Origin: Patescibacteria group bacterium
GTDB taxonomy: Bacteria > Patescibacteriota > Minisyncoccia > Minisyncoccales > JASEJS01
Reading direction: 5' to 3'
Length of the DNA stretch: 8,396 nt
Assembly (NCBI GenBank): GCA_030016765.1
Contig: JASEJS010000028.1
Coordinates: 1 to 8,396, forward strand
Below, piece after piece: positions 1 to 4,877 of this stretch (its first letter is position 1; the number at the start of each line of letters is the position of its first letter). The notes beneath the pieces were generated by a model. It ran no database searches and was not told the origin of the DNA. It saw nothing but the letters and a program-made list of their open reading frames with translations. The position numbers and the translations under genes were made by a program.

Positions 1-207
1 GGTCAAAAAAGTCTAAAATGGCCTCATTTAAATCCGGAAATGGCAGCTGAAATTGCTAAAAAATCCAAAGCTAAAAAATTGATTTTGACCCATTTTGATG
101 CTAATATTTATCGAAGTTTAAAAGAAAGAAAAGAAGCAGAAAAAATTGCCCAGAAGATTTTCAAAAAGACAATTTCTGCTTTTGATGATTTAAAAATTGA
201 CCTTTAA
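1..207 (+). CDS. Metallo-beta-lactamase-fold hydrolase, C-terminal end (partial)
   Basis: The gene enters from the left edge; 68 residues remain before a TAA stop. The pattern HLNPEMAAEIAKKSKAKKLILTH-F is seen, with His9 and His31 of the fragment. This matches the end of RNase Z-like metallo-beta-lactamase-fold proteins, where an alanine-rich helix ('E.AA.IAK') is followed by a beta strand ending in a metal-binding His ('L.LTHF'). The substrate cannot be judged from this piece; RNase Z, a phosphodiesterase or a general metal-dependent hydrolase are all possible. The AT-rich codon use matches the following genes. No terminator is visible after the stop, and a promoter for the next gene begins at 211. 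Confidence 0.72.
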   Translation, partial: GQKSLKWPHLNPEMAAEIAKKSKAKKLILTHFDANIYRSLKERKEAEKIAQKIFKKTISAFDDLKIDL

Positions 208-210
208 AAA

Positions 211-239
211 TTGATTTTATTTAATGAATTTGATATGAT
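211..239 (+). promoter_or_regulatory. Sigma70-type promoter for the DUF2283 gene
   Basis: TTGATT at 211-216 and TATGAT at 234-239 are separated by 17 bp. Transcription would start near 246, about 36 nt before the ATG at 282. It lies only 3 bp after the preceding stop codon. Prediction from consensus only. Confidence 0.5.
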
Positions 240-281
240 AAAAAAATACTAAAACTATAACTTGTTATTATTTGTAGTAAA

Positions 282-491
282 ATGAAAATAAAATACGATA
301 AAAACGCTGATGCAATGTATATTTATTTAAGAAAAGGAAGGATAGAAAAAACGATTAAAGTCAATAATCAGCTCTTAATAGATGTCGATAAAAAAGGAAA
401 TGTAATTGGAATAGAAATTTTAGATGTTTTTCATCAAATTCCTAAAAAAGAAATTGGCAAAGTTTATTCTGAAATACCAGTCTATATCTAA
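282..491 (+). CDS. DUF2283 domain protein
   Basis: This 69-residue protein is one complete DUF2283 domain. It opens with MKIKYDKNADAMYIYL, then 'ID.D..GNVIGIEIL', the signature alternation of short beta strands in this family. The biochemical role of DUF2283 is not established; members are small beta proteins often found near toxin-antitoxin loci or DUF4258 proteins, but no such partner is seen here. The ATG at 282 is the only sensible start because the domain begins at residue 1. No Shine-Dalgarno sequence precedes it (the upstream bases are TTTGTAGTAAA), a feature shared with the next two plus-strand genes. It has its own predicted promoter. Confidence 0.85.
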   Translation: MKIKYDKNADAMYIYLRKGRIEKTIKVNNQLLIDVDKKGNVIGIEILDVFHQIPKKEIGKVYSEIPVYI

Positions 492-526
492 TATTTCAAT
501 ACTTTGGGAGTACTTTCATCGCTACA

Positions 527-554
527 TTGTATTGGTTCAGTTGCCTTTTATATA
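527..554 (+). promoter_or_regulatory. Weak candidate promoter for the AMMECR1 gene
   Basis: TTGTAT at 527-532 and TATATA at 549-554 are 16 bp apart, each matching four of six consensus bases. Transcription would start near 561 and leave a short leader before the ATG at 590, which agrees with choosing that start. In AT-rich DNA such a match is only suggestive. Confidence 0.25.
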
Positions 555-589
555 CCTTTAATTTACCAAGAAAAATCCTTTGCCTAAAT

Positions 590-1156
590 ATGGCTCATCC
601 CTATGTCGAATTAGCTAAAAAAGCAGTAGAAACTTATATCAAAAAAGGAGAAATAATCTCCTTTTTGGATAAATTACCTAAAGAAGCTTTTGAGAAAAAA
701 GCTGGAACCTTTGTCACTATTGAAAAAAATGGGGAATTAAGAGGTTGTATTGGCACTTATTTACCAACTAAAGAAAATATTGGAAAAGAAATAATTTATA
801 ATGCAATAGCTGCTGCCACTGAAGATTATCGCTTTGGCCCAATTCAAAAAGAGGAGCTTAGCTCCTTGTCTTATACTGTTTATATTTTAAGCAAACCGGA
901 ATTGGTAAAAGATATTAAAGAGTTAGATCCTAAAAAATATGGCATTATTGTGAAAACAGTGCCAATCACCTATTCTAACGGAACTGATGTAGTTTTTAAT
1001 AGTCATTTTGTTCCAAAATCAGGGCTTTTGCTTCCTGATTTAGAAGGCGTAGATACTATTGAAAAACAGATTTCCATTGCTTGTCAAAAAGGTGGAATTG
1101 ACCCTACTCGAGAAAAAATTTTAATTTATAAATTCACTGCTGAGAAATATCAATAA
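590..1156 (+). CDS. AMMECR1-domain protein (AmmeMemoRadiSam protein A-like)
   Basis: The 188-residue product fits the usual size of single-domain AMMECR1 proteins. It shows the family hallmark ELRGCIGTYLPT (RGCIG at residues 51-55), then 'AAAEDYRFGP'-like NAIAAATEDYRFGP, 'YTVYILSKPE', 'KYGIIV' and the C-terminal 'GLLLPDLEGVDT...Q..IACQKGGI'. The molecular function is unknown; bacterial and archaeal members are often encoded with Memo and radical SAM partners, neither of which is here. An in-frame TTG at 527 would add 21 residues with no family likeness, so the ATG at 590 (MAHPYVELAK) is preferred. No SD is visible. Between 'GIIV' and 'GLLLPDLEG' there is a stretch of about 22 residues (122-144) where most members carry a short Gly-rich turn. 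Confidence 0.88.
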   Translation: MAHPYVELAKKAVETYIKKGEIISFLDKLPKEAFEKKAGTFVTIEKNGELRGCIGTYLPTKENIGKEIIYNAIAAATEDYRFGPIQKEELSSLSYTVYILSKPELVKDIKELDPKKYGIIVKTVPITYSNGTDVVFNSHFVPKSGLLLPDLEGVDTIEKQISIACQKGGIDPTREKILIYKFTAEKYQ

Positions 1157-1163
1157 TTCCTTT

Positions 1164-1194
1164 ATTCGTAAATTCGTAATCGATTCGTTATTCG
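1164..1194 (+). repeat. Four ATTCG micro-repeats between AMMECR1 and PHP genes
   Basis: ATTCG occurs at 1164-1168, 1172-1176, 1183-1187 and 1190-1194, filling most of the 45-bp spacer between the AMMECR1 stop and the PHP start. The complementary word CGAAT recurs in another spacer at 2858-2876. The function is unknown. It leaves no room for an SD sequence before the PHP gene. Confidence 0.5.
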
Positions 1195-1201
1195 CTGATT
1201 T

Positions 1202-1876
1202 ATGAAGATAGATTTGCATTGTCATAGTTATTATTCAAGGGATGGAATTTCTTCGCCAGAAAAATTGATTAAAACCGCTCTCAAAAAAGGGCTTGATGGT
1301 ATTGCTTTAACTGACCATGATACAGCTTTGGGTTGGGAAGAGGCAATTGAGGCAACAAAAAAATTCAAGGCTATTTTAATTTTAGGCCAAGAAATAAAGA
1401 TTAAAAAAGAAGGAAAAACAATAGGAGAAATTTTAGGATACTTTTTGAAAGGAGAAATAAATGCCAAAGGGAAAGGTGTTGAGGAAGTAATAAAAGAAAT
1501 AAAAGGACAGGGAGGGATAGCAATTATTGCCCACCCTTATCACTGGAGAAAACCATTTAAAGAATTAGAAAAATACAAAAATTTAGCAGACGGAATAGAA
1601 GTTTTCAATTCCAGAAGCCAGACCAAAAGAGGAAATAAAAAAGCTCTTGATTTTGCCAAAAAAAATAATTTACCAATGACTGCTGGCAGCGACGCCCATT
1701 CCTGTTTTGAAGTTGGCAATGCCTATCTTGAGGCAGAGGTAAAAAACATTGAAGAATTAAAGGAGGCAATTTTAAGAAAAGAAGTCAAAATTTTTGGCAA
1801 ACAATCCCCTATTTTCGTCCAAATCTTTGCAACCATAGGGAAACTAATCCATCTTTTCTGGAGGCCAAGACTTTGA
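1202..1876 (+). CDS. PHP-domain metal-dependent phosphoesterase
   Basis: This 224-residue protein carries all the metal-binding motifs of the PHP (polymerase and histidinol phosphatase) fold: DLHCHS with H6 and H8, D14, 'ALTDHDT' with D38-H39-D40, E64 in 'GQEI', 'IIAHPYH' with H111, and 'AGSDAH' with D164 and H166. Such stand-alone PHP proteins (YciV/RNase AM-like and relatives) hydrolyse phosphoesters, including nucleotides and short RNA, with a trinuclear metal centre; the exact substrate is not readable. The last 20 or so residues (IFVQIFATIG...) are hydrophobic and lie outside the core fold. The ATG at 1202 places the first motif at residue 4, so the start is firm even though no SD is seen. 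The TGA stop (1874-1876) sits inside the TTGACA of the next promoter. Confidence 0.92.
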   Translation: MKIDLHCHSYYSRDGISSPEKLIKTALKKGLDGIALTDHDTALGWEEAIEATKKFKAILILGQEIKIKKEGKTIGEILGYFLKGEINAKGKGVEEVIKEIKGQGGIAIIAHPYHWRKPFKELEKYKNLADGIEVFNSRSQTKRGNKKALDFAKKNNLPMTAGSDAHSCFEVGNAYLEAEVKNIEELKEAILRKEVKIFGKQSPIFVQIFATIGKLIHLFWRPRL

Positions 1877-1901
1877 CAAATTTGAATAGTATGCTTATAT
1901 T
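1873..1901 (+). promoter_or_regulatory. Strong sigma70-type promoter of the first structured-leader unit
   Basis: A perfect -35 TTGACA (1873-1878), a 17-bp spacer and TATATT (1896-1901, five of six) predict transcription from about 1908, leaving a leader of about 183 nt before the ATG at 2091. The -35 overlaps the TGA stop of the PHP gene. Confidence 0.75.
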
Positions 1902-1907
1902 TTAAGT

Positions 1908-2090
1908 ATAAGAAAGTAGTTCTTTAAAAACACTTAAAGAGAGAAGGAGAATTCCAGATAGCCGAATTGTCCATTAATAACTTTATAACTAAACAACTTA
2001 CAACATATTAGTAGACAGTTCGGCTATCTGGAGGGAGGTAAAGACCTTACCAATGAACTGAAAGATAGTTTAAAGAAAAAGGAGAAAAAA
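1908..2090 (+). promoter_or_regulatory. Structured 5' leader with boxA-like element and 18-bp stem-loop
   Basis: In order: a boxA-like AGTTCTTTAAAAAC (1918-1931), whose TCTTTAA (1921-1927) can pair with TTAAAGA (1934-1940); a purine block AGAGAGAAGGA (1938-1948); a long stem-loop with arms 1954-1971 and 2014-2031; a purine run GGAGGGAGG (2030-2038); a small hairpin GGTAA/TTACC (2037-2051); a two-codon reading frame ATG AAC TGA (2053-2061); then AAAAAGGAG (2076-2084) as the SD six nt before the ATG. Every one of the main blocks has a counterpart in the minus-strand leader at 5457-5620. The layout suggests post-transcriptional control or antitermination; the mechanism is inferred. Confidence 0.65.
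1952..2033 (+). other. Long RNA stem-loop in the leader of the 2091 gene
   Basis: The arms CCAGATAGCCGAATTGTC (1954-1971) and GACAGTTCGGCTATCTGG (2014-2031) form 17 Watson-Crick pairs and one U-G pair; T1953-A2032 and T1952-G2033 can extend it. The loop is 42 nt (1972-2013). It is not followed by a T run, so it is not an intrinsic terminator for the plus strand. The 3' edge overlaps a GGAGGGAGG purine run. Confidence 0.85.
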
Positions 2091-2741
2091 ATGGAAGAAA
2101 AAAATAAAACGAAAAAGATAGAAGATACTTGGGAGGAGATCTCTTGGAAGAGATTCCTTGAAATCATCAAAAGAATTGGATTTGAGATAACATTTCAAGA
2201 AGAAGAGGTCTTGTATAGAGCTCCCTATGGAACCATCTACTGGAGAACTCCCTGGACCGATCCTTCATATGAATGGAAAATACGTGAGGGAGAAGATCTT
2301 ATCGATCTAACAGTATTCATAGCTGTTTGCAACGAGAAAAAGCTTCTTCTTAATGGTGCTTTCTGGCCTGAAAGAGAAGGAACATCCTTAGGTATATTCG
2401 GAGCCGTCTCAGGGCGCGTGGTCCCCTTTCGACGGACTGAACGACATGAGTTTTTGAGGGCTCTTCAGTTCTGTACTCATAGTTTTTCTTACAAGGAACC
2501 GAGAATATTCAAAACATTCAGAAGAAAAGCAATACCTACTGATTTCAGTTTTACTACTAATCACGGAGTGATTAGGACACTTAGGGGCCTTGCGAAAGTT
2601 GGTAAGTTTGTTCCTCCAAAAACTCCTGCTATTCATTTTCTTCCGCTTCACTATTATTCTGAACTAAGTGGAACAGAGCGAGAAATTAAAGTAAACCAGA
2701 TGTTTCAGACACTTCCTAGATGGACAAGGGGCACTGACTGA
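2091..2741 (+). CDS. Orphan protein, 216 residues, not recognised
   Basis: I do not recognise a family. The product is soluble-looking (no membrane segment or signal peptide), with a charged Lys/Glu N-terminus (residues 1-16), an aromatic-rich stretch YGTIYWRTPWTDPSYEW (about 46-62), a hydrophobic 'DLIDLTVFIAVCNEKKLLLNG' strand pair (70-90, quoted in part), and a basic, Phe/Arg-rich second half with HSFSYKEPRIFKTFRRK (about 130-146). The ATG at 2091 follows a good SD (AAGGAG). The coding region is visibly richer in G and C than its neighbours (for example around 2400-2440) and uses codons such as CTC, CCC and CGC that they avoid, which fits recent acquisition. It is expressed from its own strong promoter through a long structured leader, and ends in a pyrimidine-rich trailer and a hairpin terminator. 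Confidence 0.8.
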   Translation: MEEKNKTKKIEDTWEEISWKRFLEIIKRIGFEITFQEEEVLYRAPYGTIYWRTPWTDPSYEWKIREGEDLIDLTVFIAVCNEKKLLLNGAFWPEREGTSLGIFGAVSGRVVPFRRTERHEFLRALQFCTHSFSYKEPRIFKTFRRKAIPTDFSFTTNHGVIRTLRGLAKVGKFVPPKTPAIHFLPLHYYSELSGTEREIKVNQMFQTLPRWTRGTD

Positions 2742-2744
2742 CTT

Positions 2745-2767
2745 CTCCCTCCTTCATCCTTCTCTCT
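2745..2767 (+). promoter_or_regulatory. Pyrimidine-rich trailer complementary to the leader
   Basis: CTCCCTCC (2745-2752) is the exact complement of GGAGGGAG in the leader (2030-2037). TCCTTCTCTCT (2757-2767) is the exact complement of the leader purine block AGAGAGAAGGA (1938-1948). The two pairings are nested, so the mRNA ends could meet and loop out the ORF. The sequence is low-complexity, so chance is a real alternative. Confidence 0.45.
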
Positions 2768-2779
2768 ATTTTTTATTTA

Positions 2780-2812
2780 AAATTAAAAAACACTTCAAAG
2801 AGTGATTTTTTT
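2780..2812. terminator. Bidirectional terminator between convergent genes
   Basis: CACTT-CAAA-GAGTG (2791-2804) forms a short stem (four Watson-Crick pairs plus U-G) with an A run before it (2785-2790) and a T run after it (2806-2812). Either strand therefore gives hairpin plus U tract. It lies between the plus-strand gene ending at 2741 and the minus-strand gene ending at 2887. Confidence 0.6.
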
Positions 2813-2880
2813 GTTGCATGCGAACAGCGCAACCCTCACCTTACGGCTCGGGGTATGCGAATGCGTCCATGCGAATAATT
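2813..2880. repeat. GC-rich intergenic element: three ATGCGAA copies around a hairpin
   Basis: ATGCGAA occurs at 2818-2824, 2855-2861 and 2869-2875. Between the first two copies, 2833-2852 read on the minus strand gives CCC-GA-GCC-GUAA-GGU-GA-GGG: a GNRA tetraloop, a G-U pair and a tandem G-A mismatch closed by three G-C pairs, a stable RNA shape. This GC-rich island stands out in AT-rich DNA and contains no reading frame. It may be a small interspersed repeat; that needs other copies in the genome. Confidence 0.45.
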
Positions 2881-2886
2881 TAATAT

Positions 2887-3456
2887 CTATAACGAACGCA
2901 AAATCTTGTAGTTTCGGAAAAATCTTTGGAGAGAAGTGATAAAAGAGAAAAAAGCGATAATGTAAAGAATATAAGAAATATAACTAATAAAAAGCAGTCC
3001 GAGAATAATTAAAATTAATCTTTCTTTTCTTTCCATTAATCCTCCACCCCCTTTTCCGCCCACTGCTTTGGCATGTTTTGAAATATAACTTGAAAGCATA
3101 AAAGTGGCTATTGCCAAAGATGCTCCTAACCAGAGTTGAGGATTAAAAAGTCCAAGAGCTAAATACCAAGAAATTTCCGTAGTTTTATCAGAAACAGAAT
3201 CAAAAAGAGCGCCAAATTTCGTCTCTTTTTTGTTGACTTTTGCCACTGCCCCATCAATAAAGTCCATTAACCCCGAAATTAAAATAAATAAAATTGCTAT
3301 CTTAAAAGAACCCAAATAAATAAAGTAAACAGCAACAAAACCAAAAACCAAAATTAAAGAAGTGAAGAAATTTGGAGACAAACCAGTTTTTCCCAAAATC
3401 TCCCCTATTTTATTTGAGAACCCCTTAAATATCTCTCTAAACTTTTCTGTTAGCAT
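2887..3456 (-). CDS. CDP-alcohol phosphatidyltransferase family membrane enzyme
   Basis: This 189-residue integral membrane protein carries the CDP-alcohol phosphotransferase signature. Reading D65-F-I-D68-G69-A-V-A72-K73, then G82, D86 and D90, it fits D(x)2DG(x)2AR(x)8G(x)3D(x)3D, whose aspartates bind the metal and CDP-alcohol, except that Lys73 replaces the usual Arg. Such enzymes move a phosphatidyl group from CDP-diacylglycerol, or another CDP-linked alcohol, to an acceptor; the acceptor is not readable here. Hydrophobic segments lie near residues 33-50, 52-64, 95-123 and 147-175. It is 59 bp downstream of the ATP-grasp gene and probably cotranscribed with it. The ATG at 3456 has no SD. 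The bidirectional hairpin at 2780-2812 is the likely terminator. Confidence 0.87.
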   Translation of the reverse strand: MLTEKFREIFKGFSNKIGEILGKTGLSPNFFTSLILVFGFVAVYFIYLGSFKIAILFILISGLMDFIDGAVAKVNKKETKFGALFDSVSDKTTEISWYLALGLFNPQLWLGASLAIATFMLSSYISKHAKAVGGKGGGGLMERKERLILIILGLLFISYISYILYIIAFFSFITSLQRFFRNYKILRSL

Positions 3457-3515
3457 GCTTTTTTAAAAACTAACGTCTTAATCTTGCTATAGCTTAAATA
3501 AAACGGTGGTTTATT

Positions 3516-4316
3516 TTATCTATTCCTTTTGAAATTATTATATTCATTTTCAATAACAGCTGCTATCTTTACAGCCGCTTGTTCTTGGGTGAATCCTTCA
3601 ATCGAACCCATTGAAGGCCAATCATTGGCATCGACACAAAAAGGAATGTCATTTTCTACTATAAAATCTCCACCAAAAATTTTAAGCCCAGTTGCCTCTC
3701 CAGTTAGCCGAGCTTGTTTTTTAATTCCTTCTATTGCCTCTGGAGAGATTTCATTTTCAACATTTTTGGGTAAAATTACTTCCTCGCCAATAACATAGTA
3801 TTTAATATGTTTTCCATTAATAAATTTCTGAACTATTATTTCTTCTATTCTCTGATTTTTATATTCTTTTTTCGCTTTTTTAAAATCATTTTCATTTTCA
3901 ATAACGAACCAGAACTCATGCCGATTTGAAGGTTTCAAAATTGATTTATCTTTTAAATTAGAAAATTTTAGAGCTTCAATTCTTATTGTTTTTGTTTCTG
4001 GAACATTAACTCCCAGTTCTTTCATTTTTTGATAAGTTAATTTCCGATTAAAAGAAAAACGAATATCTTCTGGAGAATTTATTACAAAAATGCCTTTTTT
4101 CTCTTTTTCAATTAAGAGTTCATTGATTTCTTCTCCCCTTGCCATAGTGAAAATTAAATCAGCTATTTCTTCTCTTTTAAAATCTTCAGGCTTTTTCGTT
4201 AAAACTTCAAAGCCTCTCTTTTTTAACTCTTCAGCTGTTAAATCAAGAATTCTCTGGTCTGGCCCAGGCTTTCCGGCTAATTTAAACTCTCTATAAATTC
4301 CAATTGCCTTTGTCAT
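3516..4316 (-). CDS. ATP-grasp domain ligase (RimK/D-Ala-ligase-like fold)
   Basis: The product has 266 residues. An N-terminal pre-ATP-grasp region is followed by 'INSPEDIRFSFNRKLTYQKM' (K92), the usual lead-in helix, then 'SILKPSN' (ATP-binding K128), 'EEIIVQKFINGKHIKYYVIGE' (quoted in part; hinge near Q163-K164) and the metal-binding end 'GGDFIV...CVDANDWP' (D217, D229, N231). These proteins join a carboxylate to an amine through an acyl phosphate; the two substrates cannot be told. The Gly-rich loop is replaced by PSNRHEFWF, which may matter for nucleotide binding. ATG at 4316 follows AGAAGAAAG, a weak SD. The repaired stop of the upstream zinc-ribbon gene (4328) lies just 11 bp away, supporting an operon. 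Confidence 0.85.
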   Translation of the reverse strand: MTKAIGIYREFKLAGKPGPDQRILDLTAEELKKRGFEVLTKKPEDFKREEIADLIFTMARGEEINELLIEKEKKGIFVINSPEDIRFSFNRKLTYQKMKELGVNVPETKTIRIEALKFSNLKDKSILKPSNRHEFWFVIENENDFKKAKKEYKNQRIEEIIVQKFINGKHIKYYVIGEEVILPKNVENEISPEAIEGIKKQARLTGEATGLKIFGGDFIVENDIPFCVDANDWPSMGSIEGFTQEQAAVKIAAVIENEYNNFKRNR

Positions 4317-4327
4317 ATTGCTTTCTT

Positions 4328-4461
4328 CTAAAATTTATTTAATTTTAACTTCTCACCGCATTTTTTACAAAAATGAATTTCTATTAAACAATCATTTATA
4401 TTTAGCCAGGTATGGTAGGCTTTATATATATTTTTTCCGCATTTATCACAAGTGAAAATTT
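4328..4461 (-). pseudogene. Out-of-frame second zinc ribbon of the 4785 gene
   Basis: Reading the minus strand one frame away from the upstream ORF gives FTCDKCGKNIYKAYHTWLN, then IEIHFCKKCGEKLKLNKF and a TAG at 4328-4330. This is a second copy of the zinc ribbon in the intact part, which has FRCANCQKYIHKAYYYWLN and VHFCKNCQKKF. One extra base in the AAAA/TTT run at 4455-4461 (plus strand) would join the frames as PIYKFFTC, matching PEYRGFRC in repeat 1. The joined gene would end 11 bp before the ATP-grasp ATG. A real lesion and a homopolymer sequencing error cannot be told apart here. Confidence 0.8.
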
Positions 4462-4785
4462 GTAGATTGGCTTGGCTTTGGTATTCCATTTTTTGGCTAT
4501 CTCTTTACCCATTTGAATAAAATCTTTTCCGAAAGCTGGCCTAAAAGTTTTTTGATTAACTGGTAAGCGCGGTTTTGTTATCTGAATTTCTTTTGATTCA
4601 AATTTCTTCTGGCAATTTTTACAAAAATGGACAAGTGTTTTATAGCCAGCAGCATTAAGCCAATAATAATATGCTTTATGGATATATTTTTGACAATTGG
4701 CGCATCTAAATCCCCGATATTCTGGTTTCTCATTTATGTTCCAGGTTTTTACAATTTTCAATAATGTCTCAGTTTTTGTATCCAT
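4402..4785 (-). CDS. Duplicated zinc-ribbon protein, truncated by frameshift
   Basis: The open frame is 127 residues. Residues 13-66 form a zinc-ribbon unit with two CxxC knuckles, C28/C31 and C55/C58, separated by an aromatic-rich segment (KAYYYWLN). A linker (67-98) leads to a second unit beginning KKWNTKAKPIYK, echoing KTWNINEKPEYR of unit 1. After residue 108 the frame is wrong and the last 19 residues (FSLVINAEKIY...) are probably not native. The true protein would carry two ribbons and about 150 residues. The role is unknown; zinc ribbons of this sort bind nucleic acid or protein. The ATG at 4785 follows AGAGGT (4791-4796). The operon partners are the ATP-grasp and CDP-alcohol transferase genes. 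Confidence 0.78.
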   Translation of the reverse strand: MDTKTETLLKIVKTWNINEKPEYRGFRCANCQKYIHKAYYYWLNAAGYKTLVHFCKNCQKKFESKEIQITKPRLPVNQKTFRPAFGKDFIQMGKEIAKKWNTKAKPIYKFSLVINAEKIYIKPTIPG

Positions 4786-4802
4786 TTTTTACCTCTAAGA
4801 AT

Positions 4803-4811
4803 ATTTTATCA
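4803..4811 (-). promoter_or_regulatory. Extended -10 promoter for the zinc-ribbon operon
   Basis: On the minus strand, TGATAAAAT (rc of 4803-4811) is an extended -10 with TG one base before TAAAAT; only a T-rich stretch stands at -35. Transcription would begin near 4796, about 10 nt before the ATG at 4785, right at the SD. The 7919-7946 promoter has the same very short leader. Confidence 0.4.
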
Positions 4812-4824
4812 CAAATTTAAAAAT

Positions 4825-4842
4825 AAAAAAGAGGAAAAAATA
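4825..4842 (-). promoter_or_regulatory. Trailer complementary to the leader of the 5456 gene
   Basis: In the transcript of the Glu-rich gene, 36 to 53 nt after the stop, UAUUUUUUCCUCUUUU (rc of 4827-4842) pairs over 16 positions with AAAAGAGGGAAAAAAUA in the leader (rc of 5556-5572), with one bulged G. It could also pair with AAAAAGAGGAAA at the very 5' end (rc of 5605-5616). The word CTCTATTTTTT (rc of 4835-4845) is shared with the other trailer (2764-2774). Confidence 0.42.
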
Positions 4843-4877
4843 GAGGTTTATAATTTTTTTCGATACTATTTCTTTTC

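Noticed and set aside
527..589. TTG start at 527 for the AMMECR1 gene
   Set aside because: The extra 21 residues have no family likeness and no SD is seen; the ATG at 590 gives the normal length.
1231..1467. Minus-strand frame inside the PHP gene, and similar frames inside other genes (2409-2651, 3529-3798, 4090-4296, 5790-6005, 6851-7218)
   Set aside because: Each is antisense to a well-supported gene and lacks its own start signals or a recognisable domain.
1954..2031. Long stem-loop as an intrinsic terminator of the PHP gene
   Set aside because: No T run follows on the plus strand; a purine-rich stretch does. A strong promoter starts before the stem.
4455..4461. Programmed frameshift in the zinc-ribbon gene
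   Set aside because: The codons AAA TTT TCA do not allow tandem -1 re-pairing (they would become CAA ATT TTC), and no stop or stimulatory hairpin is evident near. A lesion or sequencing error is simpler.
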